DNA of 64,000 nt from Trichocoleus desertorum NBK24 (GTDB taxonomy: Bacteria; Cyanobacteriota; Cyanobacteriia; FACHB-46), in assembly GCF_030409055.1 (NCBI RefSeq), contig NZ_CP116619.1, forward strand, positions 1,459,628 through 1,523,627. The letters run 5' to 3'. Of this stretch, positions 62,152 to 64,000 are shown piece after piece. Each line of letters starts with the position of its first letter. Position 1 is the stretch's first letter. Position numbers and translations under genes: made by a program. The notes under the pieces are model-generated. The model did not search any database, was not told the origin of the DNA, and saw only the letters and a program-made list of their open reading frames with translations.

Positions 62152-63610
62152 CAGGACTTGGAAGGTTAGGAGTAGAAGGAGGGGAGGCTAACAAGGTATC
62201 GTGATGGTGAATCGCTAGCGGAGCAGCAAATGATTCCCCTCATCGGTGTTCCTGCCACCATTGCCCAAGGGATGAGTGCTTACCGAGACGTGTTCTGTCG
62301 GGAAGCCGGATTCGAGCATGTCAGTCGCTACATCAGTGGGCTGTTGCTGAGCCAGAACAAGACCCTGCAAGGCATTCACGCTCAGCAGGTATATCCAGAG
62401 GGCAAAGCCGTCAGTCGACGAGCGATGCATGAGGCGGTGTTTGAGGCTCGATGGGATAGTGAGGCTCTCATGCAGCAGCATCGGCGGCAAGTCGGTCTGC
62501 GGCACCAAGGATGTGGGAGAGAAATCATCAGTCTGGACTGGACCCTATCGCATCATGAAGATGGCGAGCACATCTATGGGGTCAAGCGCGCCTACGATTA
62601 TGTCAACCACTGCATGAGCCGCTACCAAACGGTCGTCACGGGTGTGATTGCTAATGGCCAGCAGCTTGATGGAATTGCGGTTGAGGTGCAGTTGCCCGAT
62701 TTTAGTGAAGCAGAGAGAGGCTACCTGCGCATGACGGCTCAACCGAGTTACGAGCAGATGGAACAAGTGAAGCAACGCTTGGTGGAGTTGTTGCACTATC
62801 ACAAGAACCGATTGGCCTATCGCAAACGCACCGAGATGGTCGTGGACTTGGTGCGGCAAATCGAGGCAGAGGGACAATTTCCCCAAGCTGACTATGCCTT
62901 TGACAATGGAGTGTTAACCCTGGAATTGACGCAGCTGATTGAGGCATCCGGCAAGCATTGGGTCAGCGAGATTGAATGCTCTCGACTCATTCTGTGGAAC
63001 GGGCAATGGCAGCGGGTCGATGCGGTTGCCACCGAACTGCGCCAAGAGCACCCAGAGAGTTTTCGCTCTCTCCAGGTGCGCGGTCGCAACGGCGAAGTTA
63101 AGTCCTTCTGGACCTTCACAAAAACGGTTCGACTCAAGCGCTACGGGCGTAAACGCCTCGTTGTCGTGCATCAGCAACCCGACCTTAGCGACGCTCCGCG
63201 CTTTTTGCTCAGTGATGCCCTGCATTGGGAAAGTGCCCGAGTGATTCAGACTTGGAGCTACCGCTGGGCTTGCGAGATCTTTCATGAGTTTTGCAAACAA
63301 GTAGCAGGCTTTGAGGCGGCTCAGGTACGCAATCAGGAAGCGGTCAAACGCCACTTCCGTTTAAGTTGTGTAGCGCAGTCGCTACTCCAGCAGGCAACTT
63401 GTCAGGGCAAGAAATCGGAGAGGTTTGCGTTTGCCAAGGACCAGCAAACAGTGGGACAGCGGCTCTACAGTCTGACTCGGGAGGCCTACCGGCAATTGCT
63501 GCATCTGGTTGAGGGGTTGTTTGCTCAGGGGCGATCGTGTGAGCAAGTCCTGGAGGTGATTATGCCTGCTTAGTACTCCGTTCTCTGGGAGCCTAACCTT
63601 CCAAGTCCTG
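62152..63610 (+). mobile_element. Insertion sequence, copy 2 (1,459 bp), inside the group II intron
   Basis: Same length, 19-bp terminal inverted repeats and transposase as the element at 5857-7315. Target duplication TCACCA at 62146-62151 and 63611-63616. It lies 54 bases after the intron's first base and splits the ribozyme's 5' domain. Confidence 0.95.
62230..63573 (+). CDS. DDE transposase of the 1,459-bp IS (copy 2)
   Basis: A 447-residue protein identical to that at 5894-7237, beginning 78 bp inside the left end in both copies. The candidate catalytic Asp, Asp and Glu (LDWTLSH, AFDNGVL, RWACEIF) are all present, so the enzyme appears intact. Identity between two copies points to recent transposition within this genome. 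Confidence 0.92.
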   Translation: MIPLIGVPATIAQGMSAYRDVFCREAGFEHVSRYISGLLLSQNKTLQGIHAQQVYPEGKAVSRRAMHEAVFEARWDSEALMQQHRRQVGLRHQGCGREIISLDWTLSHHEDGEHIYGVKRAYDYVNHCMSRYQTVVTGVIANGQQLDGIAVEVQLPDFSEAERGYLRMTAQPSYEQMEQVKQRLVELLHYHKNRLAYRKRTEMVVDLVRQIEAEGQFPQADYAFDNGVLTLELTQLIEASGKHWVSEIECSRLILWNGQWQRVDAVATELRQEHPESFRSLQVRGRNGEVKSFWTFTKTVRLKRYGRKRLVVVHQQPDLSDAPRFLLSDALHWESARVIQTWSYRWACEIFHEFCKQVAGFEAAQVRNQEAVKRHFRLSCVAQSLLQQATCQGKKSERFAFAKDQQTVGQRLYSLTREAYRQLLHLVEGLFAQGRSCEQVLEVIMPA

Positions 63611-64000
63611 TCACCAACCAAAGCCAGAAATGGCAACGGTTGAACTCTCGGTCTGATGAGGGTGAAAGTCCCTCCCGCCAGACTCAGGCGTGACTCCTAA
63701 TCTGCCCACACTGAGTAGACTCGGTTTCTACAGGGTGAAGCTGGGAACAGGACTGAACCAGACATCCGTTGCGGGATGACACTGCGGTTAACGGGGAGTT
63801 TCCACGGTGAAATAGAGCCTAGAAAAGCGACTTAGTCGTGAGCGGGGCGCAACATAAAACCCCCGACTTCGCTGGAGAACATTCCCGCCGTATTCTACAT
63901 TAATAACGGCAAGAGTCCAGGGAATCCAGCAGTCGAAGTGGCTACACCTAAAGGAACAAAACAATCGACCGAGGGAACGAAGAGAAACTAGATGTGGGTC

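Larger units (their letters stand above)
60415..64000 (+). mobile_element. ISL3-family element, interrupted, right end outside window
   Basis: It begins near GGGCTTTTCCGAG at about 60415, a plausible left terminal repeat, inside the IS5-type remnant. Its transposase starts at 60488 and is interrupted at 62098. The remaining transposase codons and the right terminal repeat should lie past 64000, so target duplications cannot be checked. Confidence 0.75.
62098..64000 (+). mobile_element. Group II intron, 5' part, inserted in the ISL3 transposase
   Basis: The insert begins with GTGCGATTCG, fitting the GTGYG 5' end of group II introns, and GTGCGATTCG/CGAATCAC can form the first helix. Beyond the nested IS, domain I-like sequence continues with GGGTGAAAGTCCCTCCC (near 63660), a hallmark of bacterial group II introns, then long structured GC-rich sequence to the window end. 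GACATC at 63761-63766 could pair with five of the last six exon bases (GATGTA) as EBS1. The reverse transcriptase gene and 3' end are not in the window. Confidence 0.8.

Noticed and set aside
1-64000. CRISPR array
   Set aside because: No regularly spaced direct repeats of 24-40 bp and no cas-like proteins were seen.

Overview
The window comes from a cyanobacterium, probably filamentous. The HIP1 octamer GCGATCGC is very frequent. Several genes are typical of or restricted to the phylum: psb34 (photosystem II assembly), cruF/cruG (myxol-type carotenoid glycoside pathway), a thiO-thiG fusion, DUF3727, an MHYT hybrid kinase and an Npun_R2479-type HD protein. No rRNA, CRISPR array or prophage was seen, and there is one tRNA, Gly(CCC).

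Layout. 1-5.2 kb: the end of an unidentified gene, a peptide-type ABC permease, an AI-2E family exporter, an HD protein, a TPR protein and tRNA-Gly. 5.2-8.5 kb: a serine/threonine kinase-formylglycine-generating-enzyme (FGE) fusion gene split by a 1,459-bp insertion sequence; removing the IS and one 6-bp target duplication restores a 591-codon frame. 8.7-18.5 kb: a secreted protein, a Uma2 nuclease, an MHYT-PAS hybrid kinase, an isochorismatase-type hydrolase, murD and glyS. 18.5-28.3 kb: a long gene-poor stretch, a RodZ-like protein, proB, yqeG, and a minus-strand run ruvX, DUF3727, mltG, then a GNAT protein and a membrane-anchored CofE-like protein. 28.7-39.4 kb: cruF-cruG-ZIP transporter, cimA, a [2Fe-2S] protein, thiO-thiG, psb34 and a large TPR protein. 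39.4-55.5 kb: a Usp-domain gene behind a probable c-di-AMP (ydaO/yuaA) riboswitch, a Ski2-like helicase, a GHL10-type glycoside hydrolase, two neighbouring histidine kinases, a GDSL hydrolase, an OmpR-type regulator, hisG and an ABC exporter. 55.5-60 kb: a hypothetical protein, two very small proteins, a rhomboid protease, a 1.4-kb gene-poor stretch and a family 2 glycosyltransferase.

The right end (60.1-64 kb) is a stack of nested mobile elements. A decayed IS5-type transposase is cut by an ISL3-family element. Its transposase is interrupted inside a Tyr codon by what looks like the 5' end of a group II intron. The intron in turn carries in its 5' domain a second copy of the IS that broke the kinase-FGE gene. 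Both IS copies are 1,459 bp with 19-bp inverted repeats and perfect 6-bp target duplications.

The strongest observations are this stack, the precisely reversible knockout of the kinase-FGE gene, and the riboswitch in front of the Usp gene with a hairpin that could hide its ribosome-binding site. Also notable are a dispersed double-hairpin repeat with a compensatory base-pair change, and matching low-complexity inserts at the same point of two histidine kinase ATPase domains. All assignments were made by reading the sequence; no database search was run.
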